A stretch of 6,384 bases of DNA from CAYVVD01 sp964454975 (lineage in GTDB: Bacteria > Bacteroidota > Ignavibacteria > Kapaibacteriales > UBA2268), in contig CAYVVD010000044.1 of NCBI GenBank assembly GCA_964454975.1, forward strand, positions 1 through 6,384. Reading direction: 5' to 3'. Both the position numbers and the translations under genes were made by a program. The notes beneath the pieces were generated by a model. The model ran no database searches, was not told where the DNA came from, and saw only the letters and a program-made list of their open reading frames with translations. Position 1 is the first letter of the stretch. Every line of letters starts with the position of its first letter. This document shows positions 1-5,734 of the stretch, piece after piece.

Positions 1-40
1 AGATACAAATTTTTAAATTATTCTAGAATCTGATGTTTTT

Positions 41-192
41 AGCATGCGGCATAACGGTTGACAATATGCGTAGGCCGGGATTTCGAAGCTCCAACTTATC
101 AAACCGTTACAGTTTTGAGTAAATGCACAAACTTAAACTTACCCACATCGCCCGGCTTACGTATATTGCGCGTTAGCGGTTCGGGCTTTTTT
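41..192. repeat. Imperfect palindromic element, attC-like in layout
   Basis: Non-coding stretch that folds back on itself. The left arm (about 49-79) reads ATAACGG, then CAATATGCGTAGGCCGGG at 62-79. The right arm (151-179) is CCCGGCTTACGTATATTG followed by CGCGTTAGCGG. The 18-bp inner arms pair with two mismatches, and the outer TAACG/CGTTA ends pair beyond a 3-base bulge present only in the left arm. The middle, 80-150, is a non-palindromic loop of about 70 bases. The right end runs into CGGGCTTTTTT (183-192), so it could also stop plus-strand transcripts. A related end lies at 6320-6336. The open frame at 58-246 is a by-product of the repeat, not a gene. Structure is seen directly; membership of a dispersed family is inferred. 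Confidence 0.75.
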
Positions 193-260
193 CAAAATAA
201 AACTGTTACTTTTTTTAGTTATATTCTAATGTATTTCAAAGGTTAATCGAATCTCACTTT

Positions 261-1280
261 TTATTTAAGTTCATCTATTGCAAATTGCAAGGTTTTATCT
301 ATTCCTGAATTGATTTCAGAAAGTGTGTTTTTTGCAAAGATGTCAGGAGCTAAACCTTTTCCTTCATAAGATTGCCCGTCATACAATTTCACTTTTTGGG
401 GAACAAGTGAATAAAACCAACCATTTGCCAATTCTCTGCCAATCATTGTTCCGTGTGCTCCATTTGTTGTGTCACCAACAATAGTGACATTAGGCAAGGT
501 CTTAAATGCCATTACAGACCTTTCGCCTGCACTTATTGTATATCTGTCAGTAAGAACAATAATAGGCTTGTTGATATACTCTCCTTTGGGCTGAATGTGC
601 CATTCTTTCCAGTCGGTGTAATCATTTTGTCCTTTTCCATTTTTTGTTTTGCTCTTAAATACGTATCGACTTTGATTGGTAAGTCTTCCAATTTCGGAAA
701 AACAATAAGTGAAATCTCCTCCTTTGTTATGTCTCAGGTCTATAATAAATCCATTCATTTGGTCATACTCTTCTATAAAGTCATTCAAGGTAAAAAAATT
801 TTCGCCGATATAATCAAAAAATATGTACCCTACATTCTCATTTTTTATTTTGCCATAAATGTAACTTTCTTCCACACCCTCTTTGTAATCAGTTTCTAAG
901 TATGTTTTGATTATTTGCTTATTAAATAATTCATCATCAATTAATTCACGTCTAAACTTGTTTGAGAAAAACACATTTTTCCCCGGTGCAGTTAAGCTGA
1001 CATGACCGTCATCTAATATGGCTAACATCTGGGAGATGGTGTTATATAATCCGTCATTTGTCGTATTTTGGCTAATTAATGGCCTTAAGGTATTGTAGGC
1101 TGCCAGCCAGTCAACGTTTCGTTCTTCAAATGGAGCATACTCCTCATTGAATGTATTCCACAAATTCTCAAATACCGCTTCAGGATTATTAGCAGGTGGT
1201 TCATTAAACATTTTCTCACAGGCCGATAAAAAAAGTGTAATTATTATGAACAGGGTATATTTGTATATTATTTTCATCAT
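261..1280 (-). CDS. S41-family peptidase, predicted lipoprotein
   Basis: Predicted cell-envelope serine peptidase of the tail-specific protease/IRBP-like S41 family, 339 residues. The start at 1280 was chosen because it opens directly onto a lipoprotein signal: charged N-terminus, hydrophobic run, lipobox L-S-A-C with Cys21 (a longer frame from 1364 would bury this signal). A second ATG at 1277 is equally possible. Motifs: helical N-terminal part (about 30-95) with LDDGHV at 89-94; core strand IDLRHNKGGD at 180-189; nucleophile motif TISAGE with Ser250; then GDTTNGAHG around 269-277. No PDZ domain is apparent. The Lys of CtpA/Prc Ser-Lys enzymes, expected 25 residues after the Ser, is Ala275, followed by His276, as in the IRBP-like branch. 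The start lies one base after the stop of the upstream barrel gene, so the two are almost certainly co-translated. Substrate unknown. Family confidence is high; catalytic mechanism is inferred. Confidence 0.9.
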   Translation of the reverse strand: MMKIIYKYTLFIIITLFLSACEKMFNEPPANNPEAVFENLWNTFNEEYAPFEERNVDWLAAYNTLRPLISQNTTNDGLYNTISQMLAILDDGHVSLTAPGKNVFFSNKFRRELIDDELFNKQIIKTYLETDYKEGVEESYIYGKIKNENVGYIFFDYIGENFFTLNDFIEEYDQMNGFIIDLRHNKGGDFTYCFSEIGRLTNQSRYVFKSKTKNGKGQNDYTDWKEWHIQPKGEYINKPIIVLTDRYTISAGERSVMAFKTLPNVTIVGDTTNGAHGTMIGRELANGWFYSLVPQKVKLYDGQSYEGKGLAPDIFAKNTLSEINSGIDKTLQFAIDELK

Positions 1281-1281
1281 C

Positions 1282-2103
1282 TTAGAATTTAAGGTTTGTG
1301 GAAACAAAAAAGGAATTCCTATAGGAAAGTAAACTGCGAGGGTCCCTTGCATGTATAAACTCAAAAAGATAGCTTAATCCAATCTCCCATCTGTTGCTCA
1401 GCCGATATGTATATCCGGCTTCTATGTCAAAGGTTTGAAGTTTATTTAATGTTGCAATATTCCCATCTCCTATAAAGGCAAAAAAACTTTTCAAATCAGA
1501 GTGAGAATTGATATTTTCTATAAACTCATCATCATTTACTAAATAGGGGGAACGGGCAAACCAATTAATTAAAGGTAGGGAGATACGCCCTGAAAAACGA
1601 CTTTTCTCATTGATTTGATATTCTTTAGAGATAAACCCTCCCAGGCCCAATATGGAATAATATCCAAAATTCCCAATTCTTCCATAAACATAATTGAGCA
1701 ATTGTACATCTGCGGCAAACAATACACCTGCTGTAGTACTGGACTTTTCTGATTTTATGATTTCCATGCCAAAAGAATAGTCCAAATTTATTATGGTAAA
1801 ATAATGTTGGGAAGCTACCTTCGATTCGCCATTATGGTGAAATTCATAGGGGGTAGCCAACATTGGATTAAATGAAGCATATCTGATATTTAGTTTTTGA
1901 AAGTAATTTGCTTTTCGTGTGTATTCCAATCCAACATTAACAGGTGTGAAATCCTTGTGAATAAATGGTGAAAAGACAAGGTCTTGCCGTGCAATTGTAC
2001 CTATACCTATATTCGCACTAAGGCCGTTTTTCAAGTCTTGCCCCTGAACATTAAATACCATTATTGTAATGGCAATGATTAAAAGAGCCATTGTAAATTT
2101 CAT
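1282..2103 (-). CDS. Predicted outer-membrane beta-barrel protein, function unknown
   Basis: A protein of 273 residues from the chosen start. It begins with a signal peptide (MKFTMALLIIAITIMVFNVQGQ region, cleavage expected after about residue 20-22). It continues with alternating polar/hydrophobic segments rich in Gly and aromatics, typical of membrane beta strands (for example FDIEAGYTYRL and WEIGLSYLFEF), and ends in Phe (STNLKF), the usual outer-membrane barrel ending. I do not recognise a named family. An in-frame ATG at 2163 would add 20 residues in front of the signal and leave only 24 bases after the clpP-like stop; I prefer 2103 because the signal peptide then starts normally, but 2163 cannot be excluded. 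Its TAA stop is separated by a single G from the ATG of the S41 lipoprotein gene, so both products are probably made together in the envelope. Confidence 0.8.
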   Translation of the reverse strand: MKFTMALLIIAITIMVFNVQGQDLKNGLSANIGIGTIARQDLVFSPFIHKDFTPVNVGLEYTRKANYFQKLNIRYASFNPMLATPYEFHHNGESKVASQHYFTIINLDYSFGMEIIKSEKSSTTAGVLFAADVQLLNYVYGRIGNFGYYSILGLGGFISKEYQINEKSRFSGRISLPLINWFARSPYLVNDDEFIENINSHSDLKSFFAFIGDGNIATLNKLQTFDIEAGYTYRLSNRWEIGLSYLFEFIHARDPRSLLSYRNSFFVSTNLKF

Positions 2104-2187
2104 CCTTATGAAATTGGAAACAAAAGGATATTTCTCTTGAAGAGTTACTTTAAGTTTTCTCATTGAAATATTATTATTGATAGTTTG

Positions 2188-2745
2188 TTAAAAATTGTCA
2201 AGTTTTTTGTCAACAATTCCATATGCTTGAGATTCATCAGCAGACATCCAATAGTCTCGATTAAAGTCTTTTATAATTTGCTCTACTGACTGACCACAGT
2301 TTTTTGCTAATATTTCTGCACCAAGTTTTTTGGTTTTTAGTATTTCGTCCATTTGGATTTCAATATCAGAAGCCGGGCCACCAGCACCGCCACTTGGCTG
2401 ATGTATCATTACTCTTGCATGAGGCAGGATAAATCTGCGGCTTTTTTCACCGGCAGATAATAATATTGACCCCATTGATGCTGCTATTCCGATACATATT
2501 GTTGTTACAGGACTTGAAATACTATTCATTGTGTCGTAAATAGCAAAACCAGACGTTACATATCCTCCGGGACTGTTTATTATCAATTGTATTTCTTTTT
2601 GCGGATAAGTCATTTCCAAATATATAAGTCTTTCAATGACATGTTTTGCAGAATTGTCGTCAACTTGCCCCCACAAAAAAACTTTCCTGTCACTTAATAT
2701 TTTTGCGTTAATAACGTCCTGATGACTTTCAAATATATTTTCCAT
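2188..2745 (-). CDS. ClpP-type ATP-dependent protease proteolytic subunit (paralogue-like)
   Basis: A protein of 185 residues with the full ClpP fold pattern: INSPGG (56-61), GIAASMGS with nucleophile Ser90, MIHQPSGG with His115, and NRDYWMSADE with Asp164. The Ser-His and His-Asp distances (25 and 49) equal those of E. coli ClpP (97/122/171), so it should be catalytically competent. ClpP forms tetradecamers fed by ClpX/ClpA/ClpC-type unfoldases; no unfoldase gene is present here, unlike the common clpP-clpX arrangement. It has no propeptide, and its N-terminal axial segment is about 7 residues shorter than mature E. coli ClpP and unlike VPxVIE. Several docking-pocket positions differ (Y60 to Gln53, Y62 to Ile55, F82 to Ser75 by alignment from memory). 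It is probably a second ClpP rather than the housekeeping one, so I withhold the symbol clpP. It heads a likely operon with the barrel and S41 genes; a terminator lies just upstream. Confidence 0.93.
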   Translation of the reverse strand: MENIFESHQDVINAKILSDRKVFLWGQVDDNSAKHVIERLIYLEMTYPQKEIQLIINSPGGYVTSGFAIYDTMNSISSPVTTICIGIAASMGSILLSAGEKSRRFILPHARVMIHQPSGGAGGPASDIEIQMDEILKTKKLGAEILAKNCGQSVEQIIKDFNRDYWMSADESQAYGIVDKKLDNF

Positions 2746-2765
2746 TTTAATTGTTTAATTATTAG

Positions 2766-2802
2766 AAAAGACATCAGCTTTATAAGCCAATGTCTTTTTT
2801 TT
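2766..2802. terminator. Hairpin terminator between methyltransferase and clpP-like genes
   Basis: AAAAGACAT (2766-2774) pairs perfectly with ATGTCTTTT (2790-2798). Inside, GCTT (2777-2780) pairs with AAGC (2784-2787) around a TAT loop, leaving a small two-by-two internal mismatch. On the plus strand the stem is followed by an unbroken T run to 2802. On the minus strand, the direction of the genes, it ends in TTTTCTAAT, a weaker but usable tail. It begins about 15 bases after the methyltransferase stop, so it probably ends that transcript, and it leaves little space for a separate clpP-like promoter. Confidence 0.7.
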
Positions 2803-2812
2803 AATCTTGATT

Positions 2813-3895
2813 TCAGGCTACTTTAACTTCGTAGATGTTATTAAACGGGTTTTGATCTGCCAGCTTAAAGCTTTTGTAACCAGCCTTTTTGGTTATCTCC
2901 TCCACTTTTGCCGGACCAGCCTGAGCCCCCAGGCAATAATCTCCATCTTCGGAATGGGAATGGGGAACGCATAAAGCTGTGGAAGCTGCATAAAACATTC
3001 TCCCGATTGGATTAAAGTTATCAGCCACCTGGTCGGAAGCACATGGCTCAACTATCATTAGGGAGCCTTTCGGCGCCAGTTTTGTCCGTGCATATTCAAT
3101 GGCCCGGAGCGGATTACCGAAATCGTGAAAACAATCAAAAAAGCAGATCAAATCCAGGTTACCCTGATGATATTCTTCAGCATTTGCCTGTTGAAAAAAT
3201 ACATTGGATAATCCTTTTTCTGCGGCTCTTTGCTGAGCAACTTCAATGGATTCTTTATGGTAATCGAACCCAAAAAATTCAGAATGAGGAAATCTTTCGG
3301 CCATTAAAATGGTGGATGCACCATGACCGCAACCAACATCTGCTACTCTTCCACCTCTGTTAAGTTTTTCTTCCATGCCCGGCAAGGAGGGTATCCACAC
3401 ATCATTTAAATTGGCCAGATATCCCGCTTTGTATACCGATTCAACGCCAATGAATAAATTCTGATGGTGTTCATGCCATCCGATTCCTTTCCCGGTCTTG
3501 AAGGCCTGCGCCAGCTTTTCCTTATCCTGCCATAAGCTGTTAACAACAAAATAGGCAGGCGACATCAGGAAAGGGCTATCCTTCTGTGTAAGCACCAGCG
3601 CGTTTTCATCTGTCAATTCATACATATGATCATCCGCATGATAATCCAGATAACCGCCCGCTGCCTGATTATTCAGCCATTCCTGGATATAACGTTCGAA
3701 TGTTCCCGTTTTTTCAGCCAGCTTTTTGGCTGAAAGCGGGCCCTGTTTATGCATGGCTTTATATAAGCCCAATTCAAAACCCAGTAAAATCATTACTCCT
3801 GAATAATTGGCTGACAAATCAGCAATAAACTGTCCGGCGAATTGTTCTGCCTTTTCCATGTCAAGTACCTTTTCTTCTTCCAATAGTTGTGACAT
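2813..3895 (-). CDS. Winged-helix class I SAM-dependent methyltransferase
   Basis: A protein of 360 residues. The N-terminal part (about 15-105) is helical with a winged-helix-like segment (GPLSAKKLAEKTGTFERYIQ, then GGYLDYHADDHMYELT), the type used for dimerisation and substrate binding in O-methyltransferase-like and Rv2258c-like enzymes. The Rossmann domain follows: motif I VADVGCGHGAST at 184-195 (SAM binding), FDYHKES at 210-216 with acidic Asp211 for the ribose, motif IV LDLICFFDCFHDFGNP at 247-262, and VEP at 282-284. It should be cytoplasmic and transfer methyl from SAM to an unidentified, probably small, substrate. It lies downstream of, and in the same direction as, an AraC-family regulator 105 bases away, which may control it. 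Base composition in sampled rows (43-48% G+C) is above the flanking genes, so transfer is possible. Fold assignment is strong; substrate unknown. Confidence 0.92.
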   Translation of the reverse strand: MSQLLEEEKVLDMEKAEQFAGQFIADLSANYSGVMILLGFELGLYKAMHKQGPLSAKKLAEKTGTFERYIQEWLNNQAAGGYLDYHADDHMYELTDENALVLTQKDSPFLMSPAYFVVNSLWQDKEKLAQAFKTGKGIGWHEHHQNLFIGVESVYKAGYLANLNDVWIPSLPGMEEKLNRGGRVADVGCGHGASTILMAERFPHSEFFGFDYHKESIEVAQQRAAEKGLSNVFFQQANAEEYHQGNLDLICFFDCFHDFGNPLRAIEYARTKLAPKGSLMIVEPCASDQVADNFNPIGRMFYAASTALCVPHSHSEDGDYCLGAQAGPAKVEEITKKAGYKSFKLADQNPFNNIYEVKVA

Positions 3896-3933
3896 AATTT
3901 TCTCTTTTAAAATTTATAATTTGTTTGTCGAAA

Positions 3934-3941
3934 CAAAAGTA
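3934..3941 (-). promoter_or_regulatory. Candidate Bacteroidota -7 promoter element for the methyltransferase gene
   Basis: The minus strand reads TACTTTTG, an exact match to the Bacteroidota sigma-ABfr -7 consensus TAnnTTTG, 38 bases before the methyltransferase ATG. This would give a 5' leader of roughly 30-35 bases. A convincing -33 TTG at the usual spacing of about 19 is absent (the nearest upstream TTTG is 25 bases away). The promoter may therefore be weak or need an activator, possibly the adjacent AraC-type regulator. Confidence 0.4.
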
Positions 3942-4000
3942 GATGGAAGAAAGGGGACGGAATCTGCAAATTGGCTCAATAAACTGACCATAAAGCCCAA

Positions 4001-4870
4001 TCAGACGGCTTGGGTAACCAATAGGTTTTGCTGCCGAAATTGCTGGGGCGGCAGACCGTAGTGTTTTTTAAAGCAGCGGATAAAATGAGAGGTGGTTTCG
4101 AAGCCTGAATTGAAGGCAATATCATTGATATTCTCATCGGTTGTAAATAACCGCATCTTGGCATATTTCAGTCGCATCATAGTCAGCCACTTGTTGAGTG
4201 ATGTCCCAAATGTTTCCCGAAAATCACGTTTGAAACTGGATACACTCCGGTGGGTTAACCGGGCAAAATCTTTTTGAGAAAGATGATACAGGTAATTATC
4301 GTTCATGATTTGCCTGAGATTTGTTTTTTCCTCTTTTGCCAAAGATAAAAAATAGGCTGCCAGGTCATCGTTGCCGGGGCTGGTGAGCACCTGAAGGATC
4401 AGTTCCTTGAATTTAAGCAAAAGCAGTTGTTTGGAAGGATTTTTCTGAGCCAGGAAATAAGTTATCATGGATTCAAAATACAACTTCAACCTCAGATTAA
4501 CATCTAAGCGGATCACATTTGAATCAACTTCATCACTGCGTTGGTTAATCACTCCGGATTCTGTTACAACCTCCCGGATAAATTCATCGGGGAAAAAGAA
4601 TATGACTGCGCAGAATTGCTCTTCATAATAATTTTGGACAAGGCTTCCTCCCTTTTTACAATAAATGGCATCGCCAATTGTAACCGGAAATTCACCGTCA
4701 GGAGTTATCCAAGTCTTTTTGCCGCTTTGAATAAAAGCAAGATAGCTGTGCTGCGACCATACGCCACCCCGGATATCACCCGGAATGCACTGGAATTCTA
4801 CACAAAGTAACTCATCGCATACCAATTTTTTAAAATTGGTTTTTAAATTATATTCATAAAGATTAATCAT
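4001..4870 (-). CDS. AraC/XylS-family transcriptional regulator
   Basis: A protein of 289 residues. The C-terminal third holds the paired helix-turn-helix of the AraC family: first HTH about 198-222 (LSQKDFARLTHRSVSSFKRDF), second about 247-270, with the signature IAFNSGFETTSHFIRCFKKH followed by YGLPPQQFR. The N-terminal part (about 25-100) resembles the cupin-like effector domain of ExsA-type members, with SYLAFIQSGKKTWI and FPVTIGDAIYCKKGG. The start at 4870 is the first ATG of the frame and precedes the effector domain, giving normal family length. It is most likely an activator of a nearby promoter, with the co-directional methyltransferase as first candidate. A weak stem (AAGCC/GGCTT) overlaps its 3' end but lacks a strong T tail, so read-through into the methyltransferase gene is possible. 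The inducer cannot be read from the sequence. Confidence 0.92.
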   Translation of the reverse strand: MINLYEYNLKTNFKKLVCDELLCVEFQCIPGDIRGGVWSQHSYLAFIQSGKKTWITPDGEFPVTIGDAIYCKKGGSLVQNYYEEQFCAVIFFFPDEFIREVVTESGVINQRSDEVDSNVIRLDVNLRLKLYFESMITYFLAQKNPSKQLLLLKFKELILQVLTSPGNDDLAAYFLSLAKEEKTNLRQIMNDNYLYHLSQKDFARLTHRSVSSFKRDFRETFGTSLNKWLTMMRLKYAKMRLFTTDENINDIAFNSGFETTSHFIRCFKKHYGLPPQQFRQQNLLVTQAV

Positions 4871-5148
4871 AACAATTCAATTCATTATTTATTTTAAAAC
4901 AAGCACATTCCCAATCTGTTAATCGAATAGAATACTTTTATGTACTTTATTGAACAAATATGTTAAAGGGATTGTTTATTTTCGGATTGGACTGAGTAGA
5001 TGAATAGCTCTGGTCATTATGAAAGAAAAGATCATCCGATTCACAGCATTTTAAAGGCAAAGTGGCAATTTAACTACAAATGTTGACGCGGAGCAACATA
5101 CCTTCATTTTTCCAAAACCTTGTCATATGCCTTTATCCTTTTATCACC
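4871..5148. other. Intergenic region upstream of the AraC-family gene
   Basis: These 278 bases hold no credible gene on either strand; the longest minus-strand frames with an ATG are under 20 codons. One short inverted repeat, ATGTTG (5080-5085) with CAACAT (5094-5099) around an 8-base loop, lies downstream of the SRPBCC stop but has no T run, so it is at most a weak terminator. The half nearest the AraC-family start is very AT-rich and probably contains its promoter. The best TAnnTTTG-like site (minus strand 4962-4955, CATATTTG) has one mismatch and no matching -33 box. Confidence 0.4.
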
Positions 5149-5661
5149 TTACTTTTCACACTCTTGTTTTAATAAACCAAGCCAGGTTTGCATGCCTTTT
5201 TCAAGACTCCTGTTAAAAGTTTTTTTAAACAGTTTTGCAAAAAATCCTTCCATACTTTCGTCAACGGTAACTGTTGTTTTACCATCCTTCTCAGAAAGTT
5301 TCCAGTTATGAATAGCATAGATACCAATTGCTTTTCCTGTCCAACCGAGGTTATTAAATGGATCAACTGTGTGCAACGTTGAATGAATTTTTGCACCACC
5401 AGATATCCAGTCAAACGTTGTTTCTGGTCTTAACTCCCCATTTAGTTTTGACTTACTGATGTCAGTTTGCCAGGTTGCCCACTTGTCAATGCCCGTTATT
5501 ACTTTCCAAACTTTTTCACTACTTGCATTGATAATGATTGTTTTGCTGCACCTTACAGGTGCCTTGTTGTTGATACTTCTCATTTTTGAATTGTTTTGTG
5601 CAAATGAACCTGCTGAAATTGTCAAGCCAATTGCGATTAGTAAAATTGATGTTTTCAACAT
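5149..5661 (-). CDS. Exported SRPBCC (START/Bet v1-like) family protein
   Basis: A protein of 170 residues. Residues 1-22 form a clear signal peptide (MLKTSILLIAIGL, then SAGSFAQ). The rest is an SRPBCC/polyketide-cyclase-like domain: an opening strand CSKTIIINASSEKVWKVIT (38-56), the tryptophan-rich DKWATWQTDI (59-68), a GGAKIHSTLHTVDP strand pair (88-101), GWTGKAIGIYAIHNWKL (106-122), and a long C-terminal helix (about 139-166). The fold makes a hydrophobic cavity that binds lipids or small apolar ligands; no catalytic residues can be assigned. Most relatives I know are cytosolic, so the signal peptide is notable. An internal ATG at 5583 (Met27) would give a cytosolic form, but the signal-like extension favours 5661. 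The Crp-family gene lies 73 bases upstream, with an FNR-type palindrome in the gap, suggesting this gene is its target. Confidence 0.87.
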   Translation of the reverse strand: MLKTSILLIAIGLTISAGSFAQNNSKMRSINNKAPVRCSKTIIINASSEKVWKVITGIDKWATWQTDISKSKLNGELRPETTFDWISGGAKIHSTLHTVDPFNNLGWTGKAIGIYAIHNWKLSEKDGKTTVTVDESMEGFFAKLFKKTFNRSLEKGMQTWLGLLKQECEK

Positions 5662-5685
5662 TTTTGTCTGTTTTAATTAACAGTA

Positions 5686-5693
5686 CAAAGGTC
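5686..5693 (-). promoter_or_regulatory. Possible -7 element for the SRPBCC gene
   Basis: The minus strand reads GACCTTTG, matching five of the six fixed bases of TAnnTTTG. It lies 25 bases before the SRPBCC start. The centre of the FNR-type palindrome is about 33 bases upstream of it, placing that operator near -40 relative to the likely start of transcription. That is the position from which Crp/Fnr activators usually contact polymerase. This is a weak match, supported mainly by its spacing to the operator. Confidence 0.3.
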
Positions 5694-5713
5694 TGCATAA
5701 AACCAAGTCATGC

Positions 5714-5731
5714 TCTTGATAAAAATCAAGA
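5714..5731. promoter_or_regulatory. FNR/CRP-type operator, TTGAT-N4-ATCAA
   Basis: A perfect 7-bp inverted repeat, TCTTGAT (5714-5720) AAAA ATCAAGA (5725-5731). Its core TTGAT-N4-ATCAA is the exact consensus of the E. coli FNR box. It starts 3 bases after the regulator's stop codon, in the gap before the SRPBCC gene, with its centre about 61 bases from the SRPBCC start codon. The neighbouring regulator carries the E-x-x-S-R recognition-helix pattern that FNR uses to read TTGAT. A terminator reading is less likely because no T run follows the stem on the minus strand. Confidence 0.65.
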
Positions 5732-5734
5732 AAT

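Noticed and set aside
58..246. 62-codon plus-strand open frame
   Set aside because: It lies almost wholly inside the palindromic element and its translation has no recognisable domain; repeats of this kind often yield such frames.
453..899. 148-codon plus-strand open frame with hydrophobic stretches
   Set aside because: It is antisense to the well-supported S41 peptidase gene; the hydrophobic look comes from the AT-rich complement.
1281..1364. Upstream extension of the S41 gene to an ATG at 1364
   Set aside because: It would place 28 residues before the lipoprotein signal and overlap the end of the barrel gene; the start at 1280 gives a normal lipobox position.
261..2745. ClpP-like, barrel and S41 genes as a defence or toxin system
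   Set aside because: No nuclease, toxin, sensor or phage-related domain is present; two peptidases and a barrel are better read as envelope and protein-turnover functions.
4000..4030. Terminator after the AraC-family gene
   Set aside because: Only 5-bp alternative stems (AAGCC/GGCTT or CCCAA/TTGGG) overlapping the coding end, with no real T tail.
5120..5414. Several short open frames on both strands across the SRPBCC gene
   Set aside because: All are out-of-frame shadows of the SRPBCC gene without starts or domains of their own.
5714..5731. Reading the 7-bp dyad as a terminator of the Crp-family gene
   Set aside because: No T run follows the stem on the minus strand, whereas the sequence equals the FNR-box consensus; kept as an operator.
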